A stretch of 64,000 nt of DNA from Gloeophyllum trabeum ATCC 11539 (GCF_000344685.1 NW_006920421.1:884336-948335), one strand, 5' to 3'. Shown: positions 32,601 to 46,189, numbered from the stretch's first letter. Translations and numbers: made by a program. Notes: a model not told the origin generated them from the letters alone.

Positions 32601-35600
32601 GATGGCAGCGTCGCAGAGGATCTAGGCGACATGACCTACGAGGAGGTCGCGCTTAGGATGGTACGGCTGATGTACGTTGCGCACGAGTCGCGGTGGGTCG
32701 ATCCTTCATTGCGGAACCTCACTGGTGACTGGCTACGTCGCGTGGAGGAACGCTTCGCTGGTGTCAACGGAGGCCTGAAGCCCTCTATTCTGCAGTCATA
32801 CTCTTCCCTCAACGAGCCCGCGCCATTCCTCGAGCAGTTCTTCAATACTTATCCCTTGGCGAAGGAACAGCTCTTGGCTTCGGAGGATAGCGCTTACTTC
32901 CTTGCCATTTCGCAACGCCCTGGCCAGAAGCCAGTGCCTTTCATCCCGGTCCTTGACGCAAGTTTCGAAGTGTGGTTCAAGAAGGTACGCCCAATCGCTC
33001 CTTAGTGCAATTAGTCTCCTAATTTCATTTCCCTTAGGACTCCCTATGGCAGGCAGAAGACATTGAGGCGGTCTTCGACCAGGACCCTCAGCGTGTCTGT
33101 ATTCTCCAAGGTCCTGTTGCCGTCAAGCATTCGACCAAGAAGGATGAGCCCATCAAGGAGATGCTAGACAACATTACGGCGTCACTTGTGTCAAAGCTTC
33201 TCGAGCGTCGATATGATGGCGATGTCAACAAAGTCCCGACGGTCGACTACCTCGCCCCACCGACTAGAGGTCAAGACATTGCTGGATTGGAGTGCGAGGA
33301 GGACGGCAACAAGTTAACGTTCCGCTTTGGCTCCAGCCTGCCTGACAAGGCGGCTTGGCTTGAGTTCCTTGCTGGACCCCGCCTTACTTGGCTGAGGGCT
33401 CTGCTCACCTCTCCATTGGTTGTCCAGGGCCCGTCTTACGCTGACAATCCCATGAAGCGTCTTTTCACGCCTCGAGTGGGTCAGACTGTGACGTTGACAT
33501 TGGGAGACGACCATGTTCCCGTTTCCCTTACCGCCCACGGCGCGGCTCGGTCGCATGGGAAGCATAAGGAACTTTTCAAGGCTGTCGAGGTTCGGTATAA
33601 CGCTTCCGACAAGGCCATTGAAGTCGTGATCTACGAAGACCGCCGCGACACTGCGGTTCCTCTTCAGCTCCAATTCAACTACGTTCCTTCCATGGGCTAC
33701 GCACCCATCCATGAGGTCATGTCCGACCGCAACCATCGCATCAAGTCTTTCTACTGGAAGCTCTGGTTCGGCGATGACTCGGAAATGCCTGCTTTGGATG
33801 TCCGAGAGCGCTTTACCAGCCCCGAAGTTACTATCTCTTCGAGCGATGTTGAGCGCTTCTGCGCGGTAGTTGGGAACCAAACTGAAAGCTTCAAGCCCGC
33901 AAGGACGGAGAATGTCATGGCCCCAATGGACTTCGCCATCGTCACGGGCTGGCAGGTAAGTCGCCATCATCAGCCAGTCTTCTGCGGAAGAATGCTAAGG
34001 TCATCTGCTGTAGGCTATCATGAAAGCCATCTTCCCTGCCGCCATCGATGGTGACCTCCTGAAGCTGGTACACATGTCCAACGGCTTCAAGATGGTGGCT
34101 GGTGCGGAGCCTCTACGGGCTGGTGATGTCTGTACTGCCGAAGCGGGCATCACTTCCATCCGGAATACGAACGCGGGTAAGGTCGTGAAGGTGTCAGGCT
34201 ACGTCCTACGCGGCGGACAGCGTGTAGTGGAGGTCATATCCTCCTTCCTCTATCGCGGTCGTTTCTTGGACTTCCAGAACACATTTGAGATTGTCGAAGA
34301 GCCTGACTACGTGGTCGACCTCCCTACCGAAGCGGACGTTGCTGTGCTGCTATCGAAGGAATGGTTCGAGTGGGGTGACGATTCGAAACCTCTGAAGGCT
34401 GGCACCGCGCTGGTCTTCCGCGTGAAGTCTGAGGTTACATTCAAGAACGAGACATCATGTTCCTCAGTCTCTGTGTCCGGTGATGTCTTCGTCCGCGACC
34501 AAATCAAGCGTCTCGTCAAAGTCGCGTCTGTTGAATTTGAGCAGGAAGACTGCCCTGGCAATCCTGTTGTCGCCTATCTTCAGAGATCGGGGACTCCGCA
34601 GGGATTGATGACCCCTCTTCCGAATGAAGGATATACGATGGCATCTGGTCCAATTCCTGCGACCTTCATCGCCCCCTCCAGCAATGAGCCATATTCTTCT
34701 GTCTCGGGCGACTTCAATCCTATCCACATCAATCCATACTTCTCTGACTATGCGGCTCTCCCTGGTACTATCACTCACGGGATGTGGTCAAGTGCAGCAA
34801 CGCGACGTTTCGTGGAGAATGTCGCCGCTCAAGGTCGCCCCGAGAGAGTCATCTCGTAAGTGCAGTTTCGCGCATCTTCTGACCGGGTTCGCGCTGATAT
34901 TCCCCTAGCTATGATGTTGCATTCGTAGGAATGGTGCTCCCCGGAGACGTTTTGCAGGTCAAACTTCGCCACATAGGCATGCGGGCCGGCAACCTAGTCA
35001 TCAAGGTTGAGACAATCAACGAGCAGGGGGAGAAGGTCCTGGAGGGCACTGCCGAAGTTGCCCAGCCCACCACTATATACGTGTTCACCGGTCAAGGCTC
35101 CCAGGAGCCCGGAATGGGTATGGACCTGTATAACAACTCTCCTGCTGCTCGTGCCGTTTGGGATGCCGCTGACGCACATCTGCTTGACGTCTACGGCTTC
35201 TCCATTGTTGAGATCGTGAAGAACAACCCGAAGGAGAAGACGATCCATTTCGGTGGTATCAGAGGCCAGGCAATCCGTCAGCGTTATATGGAGATGTCCT
35301 ATGACACAATGGACAAAGACGGCAACATCAAGACTTTGCCACTCTTCGCGGACATTAATGTCCGAACCCAGCGCTACACTTTCAGTCATCCGTCTGGTTT
35401 GTTGTTCGCAACGCAGTTCGCCCAGATTGCCCTCGTCGTAACGGAGAAGGCTGCGTTTGAAGACATGCGGGCCAAGGGCTTCGTTCAGAAAGACTGTGCC
35501 TTTGCGGGCCATTCCCTAGGAGAGTATTCCGCCTTGGCTTCCATTGCTGATGTCCTCCCGATCTCGTCCCTCGTTGATGTTGTCTTCTACCGTGGAATCA

Positions 35601-38600
35601 CCATGCAGCGAGCGGTCGAGCGTGATGCTGAGAATCGTTCGAATTATGCTATGTGTGCTGTCAATCCCAGCAGGATCAGCAAGACATTCACGGATGCGGC
35701 ACTGCGTGAAGTTGTTGAGACCATATCGCAACGTACTGGATGCTTACTGGAGATCGTCAACTACAATGTCGAGGTATGATTGCTTCACGCATTTTTTTCA
35801 TAACTCCACTCACTCTGCGACTCCATGTAGGGTCAACAATACGTCTGTGCTGGCGAACTGGTGGCCTTGCAGACGGTCACGAATGTATTAAATTACCTCA
35901 AGGTCCAGAAGATCGACATTTCTAAGGTATGGACTTCTTTTAGCCATTATCCATATTCTGTCCTGACTCCCGCTCCCAGTTGACTGAGACTTTCACTATT
36001 GAACAAGTGAAGGAAATGCTGGGCGAAATTGTAGACAACTGCTACGCGAAAGCGCTGGAGCTTCAAAAAGCCCAGGGATATCTTCAGCTTGAACGTGGCT
36101 TTGCGACCATCCCTCTCCCCGGTATTGATGTACCCTTCCACTCTCGTTATCTTTGGGCAGGCGTGATGCCATTCCGTGCATGTGAGTAGTCCATCGGCCG
36201 CAAAATTCACCCATCTCATTACATTCCAATAGATCTCTCAAAGAAGATCGATGCAACCCACCTCAACCCTGACATGCTCGTGGGCAAATATGTTCCTAAC
36301 CTCGTCGCGAAGCCATTCGAAGTGTCGAGGGATTACGCCCAACTCATTTACGATCAGACTTCCTCGCCTCGCCTCGACAAGGTTCTCAGAAAGTGGGATG
36401 AAGAGCACTGGGACAGTCCCGAGCAGAGGCAAAAGCTAGCATATATTATCCTCGTGGAACTTCTGGCCTACCAATTCGCATCTCCTGTGCGTTGGATCGA
36501 GACCCAGGATATCTTCTTCGCGAAGTATAAATTCGAGCGCTTGATTGAGATCGGGCCTTCACCAACTCTTACCGGCATGGCTACTCGTACGCTGAAAGCC
36601 AAGTACGAGGCTGAAGATGACTCTGTCGGTCGCTCTCGTTCTATCCTCTGTCACGCCAAACATGCTAAGGAGATCTACTACCAATACGAAGACGAGCCGG
36701 AAGCCGTCTCTGTTGAAGAATCAAACGCGGATTTTACTGCTACGGAACCTGCTCCTTCTGCGTCCACTCCCGCGCTGGTCTCCGCGCCGGCCGCTGCCCC
36801 CCCATCAGTAGCTGCCAGCATCGAGGATGTCCCCTTGAAGGCGTCCGAAATCTTGATTACAGTCATTGCTCAGAAGCTGAAGAAGAAGATTGACGAGGTG
36901 CCGCTTTCCAAGTCCATCAAGGATCTTGTCGGGGGAAAGAGTACTTTGCAGAACGAGATCTTGGGCGATCTTCAACTGGAATTCTCATCAGCTCCCGAGA
37001 AAGGCGAGGAACTGTCCCTCGAGGAGCTCAGCTCAGCCCTCGCCGTTGGCCACTCTGGCGCTCTGGGCAAATATACCTCGGGCTTAGTGTCTCGACTGGT
37101 GGGCGGAAAGATGCCGGGAGGTTTCAACATCTCTGCGATCAAGTCGTACCTTGCGAAGAGCTGGGGACTTGGACCGGCGCGAGCAGACGGTGTACTCCTC
37201 TTGGGTACTACGATGGAGCCGCCCAAACGCCTGGGATCTGAAGCAGAAGCGAAGACCTGGTTGGACTCTGTTGTATCGGTATACGCACAGCGCTCTGGCA
37301 TATCTCTTTCGGCTGCTTCGGCTGGTGGCGGAGGTGGTGGAGGCGGTGGCGGCGCCGTCATCAACAGCGAGGAGTTCCTCAAATTCCGGAGTGAACAAGA
37401 TCAATTTGTGTCCCAACAGATCGAGGTTTTCATGCGATACTTGAAGCGAGATCCTAGAGCGGGCGAAATTGCATATGACAAGGAGAAAGCGAATTCTGCC
37501 GTGCTCCAAGGTCGCTTGGACAACATCGTCAGGGAGCATGGAGATGTTTATCTAGATGGAGTTCAACCTGTCTTCGACCCTCTGAAAGCGCGTCATTTCG
37601 ATTCGTCATGGAACTGGGTTCGTCAAGATGCATTGTTGATGTTTTACGACATCATCTTCGGTCGCCTAACTGCGATAGACCGCGAGATCACTGCTCGCTG
37701 CATTGCTATCATGAACCGAGCGGATCCTGAGCTCATAAACTATATGCAGTACTATATTGATCGATGCGATCCCACTCGCGGCGAGACGTACGCCCTTGCG
37801 AAGCAATTCGGTCAGCAATTGATCGACAACTGCTTGGAAGTTGTGGGACAGCCGCCGAGATACAAGGATGGCAAGTGTCTCGAGCCTCCCTGCTACGTAT
37901 GCAGCTGACTCTTAATTCCAGTGACATTCCCTACGGCTCCGCACACCGAGGTCACAGACAAGGGTGACATCGTTTACAAGGAGGTAGTGCGCGAGAACGT
38001 CCGCAAGTTGGAAGCGTATGTGGAGGAGATGGCGAGCGGTGACACGATAGCGGGATCTCTCAACATCCAGAAGGTTCAAGACGACGTTCTCCGACTATGG
38101 AACGTGGTGAAGTCTCAGCCTGAGATTACGGAGGAGCAAAAGAATCGTATCAAAGCTCTGTATGAAGGCGTGGTCCGCTCACTCCGGAAAGGCTCCGACG
38201 CACGGCCACGCACTACTGGTGCACCGAGAAAGCGACGCTCGTCGTCCCAGTTCCTTCGTCCTTCAGTTTCCAGCATCGCGTCCGTTTCTTCCGACAAGGT
38301 GCCGCTTCTGCACTTGAAGCGGAAGGTTGGTACAACTTGGGAATATAGCAGCAACCTAACTGGCGTGTATCTCGACGTCTTGCACGAAATTGCGACGTCT
38401 GGAACCACCTTCAAGGATAAGAATGCCCTTCTGACCGGCGTCGGCAAAGGCTCCATTGGAGTAGAGATCGTCAAGGGCTTGCTCTCCGGTGGTGCACACG
38501 TCGTGATCACTACCTCGCGGTACAACCGTTCCACCGTGGAATACTATCAAGGGATCTTCCAGAGGTTCGGGAGCAGAGGCTCGGCTCTCACAGTTGTACC

Positions 38601-41600
38601 CTTCAACCAAGGCTCCAAACAGGACGTACACGCTCTTGTCGACTATGTCTACGAGACACTTGGTCTGGATCTGGACTACATCTTGCCTTTCGCTGCCATC
38701 CCTGAGAATGGTCGCGAAATTGATAGTTTGGACGACAAGTCGGAGCTCGCCCACAGGATCATGTTGGTCAACCTCCTGAGACTACTCGGTGCGGTGAAGG
38801 TGAAGAAAGCAAGCCGGCACATCGTCACGCGCCCTACTCAAGTCATTCTACCGTTGTCACCGAACCACGGGCTGTTCGGAAATGACGGTCTGTATTCGGA
38901 ATCGAAGATCTCCCTCGAGACGTTGTTCAATAGATGGAATTCCGAGAGCTGGGGAGAATATCTTGGCCTGTCCGGAGCTGTTATCGGGTAAGTGAACCAT
39001 CTTTTAGTGTCTTGTCTTACTCACGTTATGTAGATGGACTCGTGGTACCGGCCTCATGGAGGCCACAAGCATGGTCGCTCAAGAAGTGGAGCGTCATGGT
39101 GTCCGCACCTTCTCGGCGAAGGAGATGGCCTTCAATATCCTGGGTTTGATGCATCCTCTCTTGTTCAGCATTACCCAAGTCGAACCAATCTGGGCTGATC
39201 TCAGCGGAGGCATGGATCGCCTCCCTGACCTTGCTGAATTGACAACGCGAATCCGCTTGGATATCAACAAGAAGAGCCAGTTGCGCCGTGCCATCGCTCG
39301 GGACAATGCCGCCGATTTCAAAGTGACCCATGGCCTTGAAGCAGAGCGTGTTCTGCAGACGGTCAATGTCACCCCTCGAGCCAACTTCCGATACGAGTTC
39401 CCGACTCTTGAGGACGCCGACTCCTTGGAGGATGTCGCCAAGCTGCGTGGTCTGATCGACCTTGACAAAGTTATCGTCGTCACTGGATTCGGCGAAGTAG
39501 GACCTTGGGGTAGCTCAAGGACTCGTTGGGAGATGGAGGCAAGAGGAGAGCTCACGCTTGAAGGCTGTATCGAGATGGCCTGGATGATGGGGTACATCAA
39601 GCATTTCGATGGCCGGTTGCCCGACGGCTCTCTGCACGTTGGCTGGGTTGACGCGAAGAGCGGAGAGCCCGTGGACGACAAAGACGTCAAAGCCAAGTAT
39701 GAAAAGGATATCATTACGCACGCAGGCGTTCGACTCATCGGTAAATATTCGTATAATTCCATCGCCATCACACGCTAATTGCTTCGAATAGAACCTGAAC
39801 TGTTCCGTGGGTATGACCCTAAGAAGAAGGTCTTCCATCAGGAAATTGAGCTGCTTCATGATCTGGAGCCCTTTGAAGTGTCGGCCGCTGAGGCGGAGAA
39901 GTTCAAGTTCGAGCACGGAGATAAATGTGACGTGTGGGCTGGTGAAGGCGATCAGTGGCTCGTCAAGCTCAAGAAGGGGACGCGTGTTTTGGTTCCGAAG
40001 GCCTTCAAGTTTAGCCGTTCCGTCGCTGGTCAACTGCCAACCGGTTGGCATGCGGGCCGGTATGGTATTCCTGAAGATATCATCGCTCAAGTAGACCGGT
40101 GCACTCTGTGGACACTTGTGGCCGCTGCCGAGGCCCTAAATATGTCGGGTATCACCGATCCCTACGAATTGTATCAGTACGTGCATCCCTCGGAGGTGGG
40201 GTCGAGTATTGGCAGTGGTATGGGTGGTGTAGAGAGTCTGCAAAAGATGTTCAAGGACCGACGAGAAGAGAAGGAAGTCCAGAACGATATCCTGCAAGAG
40301 ACGTGAGCACTTCAATATATCCCTAGGTATCCGTTACTCACGTTCAATGATAGGTTCATTAATACCACTGCTGGTTGGATCAACCTCTTGCTGCTATCGT
40401 CGAGTGGGCCTATCAAGATCCCCGTGGGTGCTTGGTACGTCCCGTTCCATTCTTGAGACGATCGTCTCTCATGCCGAAATCTAGTGCCACTGCCCTTCAA
40501 TCTCTGGAGATCGCTTGCGACACGCTCCTTTCTGGAAAAGCTAAAGTTATGCTTGCCGGAGGCTTTGATGACATGAGCGAGGAAGGGTCCTACGAGTTTG
40601 CGAACATGAAGGCTACCAGTAACGCCGAGACCGAGTTCGCTATGGGTCGAGAGCCCACCGAAATGTCTAGGCCAGCCACGACCACGCGCGCCGGTGTAAG
40701 TGACCGTGCAATGTCTGCATGGAACTTCACCTGATCTAATTGGTCACCCGTTGTAGTTCATGGAAGCTCAGGGTTCCGGAGTGCAGGTAGTAATGAGTGC
40801 GAGAACCGCGTTGGAGTTAGGAGCACCGATCCGTGCTGTTGTCGCCTTCACGTCGACGTCCACGTAAGTCCGCTTGGTATCATTCCATACGTAGATGACT
40901 GAGATGTTATTAGTGACAAGGCTGGCCGTTCCGTGCCAGCTCCTGGGCGAGGTGCTCTGACCGTTGCCCGAGAGGTTCCGTCGAAACATCCTCTTCCCAT
41001 GCTGGACGTAACATACCGCTCTCGTCAACTCGCCTTCCGCCGTAAGCAAATCTCGCAGTGGTTATCCAACGAGCATGAACTGCTTCGCGCCGAAGTGGAG
41101 TTCAGGAAGGAGCACGGCGAGGACGTGAATGAAGAATATCTTGCTAGCCGCGTCGCCGACATTGAGCAGGAGGCTGCCCGTCAAGAGAAGGACGCTCTTG
41201 CCACTTACGGTATGTTGCAAGGGGCTGACCCTCGCGTGGCACCGATGAGACGGGCGTTGGCTGTGTGGGGCTTGACGGCCGATGATATCGGTGTCTTGTC
41301 CATTCACGGCACAAGCACGGGCGCGAATGTAAGGATATGCCGTTTACCTCGTCGTTTCGTTTCTCACTTTTGCCATAGGAAGCGAATGAGACTCATATCT
41401 GGAACGATGTCTTAACTAAGATCGGAAGGACTCCAGGGAACGCTGTACCCATCATGGCTCAGAAGAGTCTAGTGGGCCACGCAAAGGGTGGTTCAGCAGC
41501 ATGGCAGGTGATTGGACTGGTGCAAAGCGTAGCCTCTGGCATCGTTCCCGGGAATCGTAATAACGAGTATGTGCCCTCGTATTGTGGCTGCTCTGGAACT

Positions 41601-42604
41601 TGCTGATGTCTGTGTAGCAACGTGGACTCTGCTTTCCAGGAGTACTCTTTGCTACTTTTCCCTTCGAAATCCATTCACACTGATGGCATCCGCGCCGGTG
41701 TTATGGTAAGCATGTCTTCCTTAGTCTCTTGTACTTGGTCTGACGTAGTGTCAGTCGTCGTTCGGATTCGGCCAAGTTGGTGGTACCGCTCTCATCGTCC
41801 ATCCTCGCTATCTGTTCGGCGCTCTTGAACCATCTACCTATGAGTCTTACAAGGCTCGCAATCGCCTCCGATCTCTGCAATGCTATAAGGCGATGAGCGA
41901 CATGATGATTAGGAATTCGTTGGTGAAGATCAAAGATGGTCCCCCGTACTCCAAGGACCTTGAAGCTCCAGTGCTTATGAACCCGATGGCCCGGACAACA
42001 TTCGATTCTAAGAGCAGTAGTTACTCTTTCTCGGCCAAGCTGGACACAAAGCCACCGATGGATGTGTCGAATGTGAAGACCGTGTCCGAGTTGCTCAACT
42101 CTACTGGGTCTGTCGCCGGAGTAGGTGTCGACCAAGGTACGAAGTCACGTCTAGCAATTCAGTCGTAATGAAATTATAACGTCTGTTTGTCCTATAGAAC
42201 TTATTTCTTCCGTGCCATCTTGGAATCCTACCTTCGTTGAACGCAACTTCACTCCCTCGGAGGTGGAGTACTGTCGTTCGCAGCCGTCCCCTCCGGCATC
42301 CTTTGCCGCGCGTTGGGTTGGTAAAGAAGCTATCTTCAAGGCTCTTGGTGTGGCGTCGAAAGGCGCTGCTGCTGCAATGAAAGATATAGAGATCTTACCT
42401 GATCCCGAGACTGGGGCGCCGCAGGTCCAGCTTCATGGTGATGCCAAACAAGCGGCCGAGGCAAAGAAGATCGAGAAGGTCTTGGTGTCTTTGAGTCATT
42501 CTGAGGTATGTGTTCTAAGTACCATGGCAGTGTTGTTGAGTAACGCTAATTGCTTGGTATAGACGGTGGCTATCGCTTTCGCTCAAGCGTCGACGTCCGC
42601 ATAG
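29682..42604 (+). CDS. fused beta-alpha fatty acid synthase (type I, single chain)
   Basis: One long gene with about 20 short introns encodes roughly 3,950 residues, the whole fungal FAS cycle from acetyl/malonyl-CoA and NADPH to long-chain acyl-CoA. Start ATG 29682 ([13 protein letters not shown]), exon 2 at 29822. In order: acetyltransferase (GHSQG, Ser 30605); FMN enoyl reductase ([14 protein letters not shown], 31644); hot-dog dehydratase ([10 protein letters not shown], about 34707); malonyl/palmitoyl transferase (GHSLGEYS, Ser 35513); then, with no stop or new start, ACP ([13 protein letters not shown], Ser 36940); a Gly-rich linker near 37325; ketoreductase ([10 protein letters not shown], about 38430); ketosynthase ([34 protein letters not shown]); and phosphopantetheinyl transferase ([15 protein letters not shown]) to TAG 42602-42604. 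Ascomycetes encode these as two subunits; fusion is known in basidiomycetes. All catalytic motifs looked for are present, and it is cytosolic. Confidence 0.96.
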
Positions 42605-43109
42605 CTTTCTCCATTTCATTATTCTTGTGCTAGGGTCTATGGTGTCGTCAGGTTTTGAAATCACACGCGTTAGATGGATATTTCACGGATTTACATTAAT
42701 GTCTTGCATGTCGTCTGAATGCTATCGTCCATTGTATTTTACATCTCGCATAACGATCCATAGAGGAAGGGTTACCTTATACCAATTCCATATCAGCTCT
42801 ACATACGTGCCTAAGCCTGAGGATGTTTGGCTGTTGCGAACTCAAACTGCTGTTCTTCACTGCTACCATCTGAGCCGTTGACACTCCAAGGCACGTCGAA
42901 GGGCGAGACTGACGGCCAAAGACCTGTTTCGCACGTAACCGGTAACCTTTAGACTGGCGGCCAATGCAAGGGGCGATGTATACTGAGGTACAGACGGCTG
43001 GTATGAACGTAATGCTGACTAGCCCGACCCACTTAGATCTGACTCCTCTATGCAACTCGATCAACGAATGCCTCTGGTTCAGAGACCACCTCATGTCATT
43101 TTCTCCAGT
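42605..43109. other. intergenic between convergent genes
   Basis: About 500 bp between converging stops of the fatty acid synthase and the nitrilase-like gene. Nothing recognisable. Confidence 0.5.
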
Positions 43110-44258
43110 CTATATATGAGCCTCTGATCTCTGTCTCGTCCTTCTGCGCATGCTTCTACCCTTCAAGATTGTCTTGTCAAGGTCATAGTTGTCTCTGTCA
43201 ACAAGCATCCTATGTACTTGAGCCCCTCCCTGGCTGCTTTCTAAATCTGCCGCCATCACAAGTTTCGGAGGTTCGACCACGCCCGTCTGCTCTGTAATCC
43301 GCCCGTAATGCTCAGTTCTTCTGTGTTTTTCGAATGCGAAAATCTTTTCTTTTCCCTGTCGACACAACTCCAAGTCGCATTCGGCAATAACCAACTCGTC
43401 CCCCAGAGTCTTAGCCTCCGCCAGAAGCTGCCCCTCCGGATCGACTATGCAACTCCCTGCGATGAGCTTGTGCTTCCCGTCGTCATACCCCGATCTTGCG
43501 GCTGCTAGCGAATACGTGGCATTGGTATAGGAATGAGCTTGCATGACTAACTTGTGGTGGAACAAAGCCATGCGCTCAGACTCCTCTGGATCCAAGGACT
43601 TAGGAGTATGATGGCCGAAAGCCGGAGTGTTGAACCCAACCAGTACGATCTCAACACCTTGTAAACCCAGCACTCTCCAGGACTCTGCCCAGCGCCGATC
43701 GTTGCATATCATCATGCCGAATATGGGGTCTCCGCGCTCTACCAACGACCCTCCCTCTTCTAATCCAGGGACGCGAAAGGCTTGAAAACCTAAGTCGCCG
43801 GGTTCGAAGTACCTCTTCTCGAGATGGTGAACTGCATTAGGATCATCCGACGGTTCAAACGTCCCTGGAAGATGAACCTTCCGGTATTTGCTCAATACTC
43901 GGCCTTCACGTCCACTGAAGTAGACGCATGTATTGAAATGCTTCCCTTCGTCCGTGGCCTCTGCATAACCGACACAGATATCGATCTGCAGCTCTTTCGC
44001 CTTGTCAAATAGCGGGCGTGTCTCTGTGTTGGTGGTCACATCCCCGTGCTCGAACCAGGACTCCAGTTCTTGCTCGTCGTTGATGAGAAAGCGCGGAAAG
44101 AAAGTGGTAAACGCAAGTTCTGGGAAGAGTACGACTTGTACTTCTTCGGCTGCTGCACTCTCTAGAAGAGTGATCATGCGTCCGACTACATGAGTGCGAC
44201 TGTCGGTGCTATGAATTGCTCCGAGTTGTGCTGCGGCGAGACGGAGAACGCGGGGCAT
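43110..44258 (-). CDS. nitrilase-superfamily N-carbamoyl-D-amino-acid hydrolase-like
   Basis: A single-exon minus-strand gene of about 380 residues. The start at 44256-44258 (MPRVLRLAAAQLGAIHS) matches the normal N-terminus of the family; an in-frame ATG 18 codons upstream (44312) would add MLSALLPCIVRCATSTAT, possibly a mitochondrial leader. The Glu-Lys-Cys triad is clear: VVLFPELAF, SKYRKVHLPG and GMMICNDRRW, and the CNDRRWPE-like context with AFGHHTP is characteristic of N-carbamoyl-D-amino-acid amidohydrolase, which converts N-carbamoyl amino acids to the amino acid, CO2 and ammonia. Substrate stereochemistry cannot be told from sequence. A short C-terminal extension follows the catalytic domain. 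Confidence 0.9.
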   Translation of the reverse strand: MPRVLRLAAAQLGAIHSTDSRTHVVGRMITLLESAAAEEVQVVLFPELAFTTFFPRFLINDEQELESWFEHGDVTTNTETRPLFDKAKELQIDICVGYAEATDEGKHFNTCVYFSGREGRVLSKYRKVHLPGTFEPSDDPNAVHHLEKRYFEPGDLGFQAFRVPGLEEGGSLVERGDPIFGMMICNDRRWAESWRVLGLQGVEIVLVGFNTPAFGHHTPKSLDPEESERMALFHHKLVMQAHSYTNATYSLAAARSGYDDGKHKLIAGSCIVDPEGQLLAEAKTLGDELVIAECDLELCRQGKEKIFAFEKHRRTEHYGRITEQTGVVEPPKLVMAADLESSQGGAQVHRMLVDRDNYDLDKTILKGRSMRRRTRQRSEAHI

Positions 44259-44312
44259 AGTGGCAGTCGAGGTTGCGCAGCGCACGATACACGGCAGCAG
44301 AGCTGAAAGCAC

Positions 44313-45317
44313 GCCTGAGTTTGCTATTTGCTCTTATCATGGATACTCTGCCCAGCTGGCTCTTTACTTAGCATCTGCCTATCTGAGCGAAGGAAACGAT
44401 ATGGTCTACACACTGGCCATATTTCGACCACTTCTTGATGGTCACATAGAGTTGCGGGTCAGTTGCCCGATATCTATTTCTGTCCACGATAGCGGGCTAT
44501 CCAGTAGTTTGCACTATCCTTGCAACATCTGGCATCCACCAGCGCGGAGTCGGCATGACGTGAAGGAGAACATGTACCACTTCGTACGCCATGGTTCTGC
44601 TGCTTCTTGATCCTCATATACGCCACCGGACCCGAGTGGCAAGTGGACCGTCTCCAAGATGGAGCGTATTCTAGGAGGCGCTCAGTCTACAGCCTGGGGT
44701 GTTATCACCGGAGGCCGAAGCCTGCTGCCTGTTACTAGGTGTAACGGGAGAGCAGAGGCTTACTCTGGTGGTGCTAGTAAGCTCGTAAGGTGAGTCCTCC
44801 GTGCATCGTACATCATTCCTCACCAGGTGTCATAACCAAGCATGAACTTGGCCACATAGCTATGTTATTGCGACGTGGAGATAAAAATCGTGGAGTCCGG
44901 TTCGTTACAATAATTCTGACCATATAACCAGGGTTGATCTGCGGCACTCTCTACTCTGTCAGTCTTTCGTCGACCTACGACGCCGGGAAATTTGGTTCCC
45001 CAACACTGCTTTCCGGCTATTTCTTCCTGGACATTCAACGTCCATACTCCGGGACAGCATCCAGGGTCGCGGAGCTGAGTACGTGATGCTCAAATGAATG
45101 TACAGGATTACACAAAGGGCAAACCAGTCCTTCTCAATCGGCTCGCACCTTTCTTAAGTCCTGTGGCGATGTACAACGGGCAGGCAGCTGCATAAGTGCG
45201 GTAACAAAAGTACATTTACCTCACTTCTCTGCGTGGCAGAAGTGGGTATGGTCGTTTTTCGCCGCCTTGTTCACACTTCGGCCTCGAGTTCCAGGCGTTG
45301 CCCGTGGTGAGGTACAG
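44313..45317. other. intergenic, no gene recognised
   Basis: About 1 kb upstream of both the nitrilase-like gene (minus strand) and the Kre9-like gene (plus strand). No gene or RNA was identified; it contains both promoters. Confidence 0.45.
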
Positions 45318-45325
45318 TATAAGTA
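45318..45325 (+). promoter_or_regulatory. TATA-like box of the Kre9-like gene
   Basis: TATAAGTA lies 77 bp before the ATG at 45395, at a credible core-promoter distance. Confidence 0.45.
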
Positions 45326-45394
45326 GGCTTGTCTTACCTCCATCGAATAAATCACATTTCTCCGACCTTCAGATCCCATTCAATCGCTTGAATC

Positions 45395-45928
45395 ATGTTC
45401 GCCGTCTCTTTCGTTCTCGCTGCATTGGCTGCTTCCTTTGTTGCAGCCGCGCCCGCGGATGTGTATGCACCCCCTATTAGCTACCCGACCGCTGGCACCA
45501 CTTGGCAGGTTGGAGGATCGTACAATATTACCTGGTACGCCGCATTTTGTTGTTGTTGCAGTGGTATCGTAATGACGGTGTGTCTCAAGGGACGCCTCGA
45601 ACCCGCCGAAGCAGATAACCAACCCTATTGGTCACATCGACCTCCTAAAGAACAATGTAATAATCACTGGTGAGCTAAGCCCTCCTCACCGTCCTGCTGT
45701 TTTCGTTAATGTTTCGCGACATCAGGTGCTCCCCTTGCCAATGGTTTCTCCATTCTGGATGGGACGCACGAGATTACGGTTCCCTTGACTGTTGAGCCTG
45801 GTTCCGGTTATACCGTCGTCTGTGAGTACTAGTATGCTGGATAAATGCCATGCGAGACGCTGATGTGAATCCTGCTAGTATTCGGCGACTCTGGAGACAT
45901 TAGCCCCGAGTTCACTATCGCGGGTTGA
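45395..45928 (+). CDS. small secreted Kre9/Knh1-like domain protein
   Basis: Four exons give about 121 residues. Exon 1 encodes a signal peptide (MFAVSFVLAALAASFVAAAP) and PTAGTTWQVGGSYNITW. A roughly 55-bp intron (GTACGC..CTCAAG) is needed to continue with DASNPPKQITNPIG, then HIDLLKNN; further introns follow after VIIT and after YTVV, and the end is LFGDSGDISPEFTIAG with TGA at 45926-45928. The order TxWxVG..Y.ITW - NP..I...G - GFSILDG - VP - GDSG..SPEFTI is that of the Kre9/Knh1-family N-terminal (Ser-Thr-rich GPI-anchored) domain. Yeast relatives take part in cell-wall beta-1,6-glucan assembly, but short basidiomycete members like this one lack the Ser/Thr-rich part and anchor. Reading through the first intron gives a misleading Cys run. 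Confidence 0.8.
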
Positions 45929-46189
45929 ATGAGTAGTCGTAATTTTCCCCTGCAAAGATTAAGGCGGACACCTTTTATACTTGACTCGTATCACATACCG
46001 GTTTGAAGTTGTCGTATAAAATAAACAGTTGAACGCGTGGCATTATAGCCCTCCAGCCACACTCCAGCCACACTCTGCATTCGTGATTGAATATCGCATC
46101 GCACGATCTGATCATGATCTAAGATGCGAGAGATTTCAAAGATCACGCGTTTTAGATAAGGCACGCGTCTGCCTTATCCTCCTGCCACC

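Noticed and set aside
29682..42604. Two separate FAS subunit genes (beta then alpha).
   Set aside because: The malonyl transferase end and the ACP lie in one uninterrupted exon (about 36240-37908), so the chain is fused.
45530..45600. Cys-rich run CCCC in the small secreted protein gene.
   Set aside because: It comes from reading through the first intron (GTACGC..CTCAAG); splicing gives a normal Kre9-like sequence.
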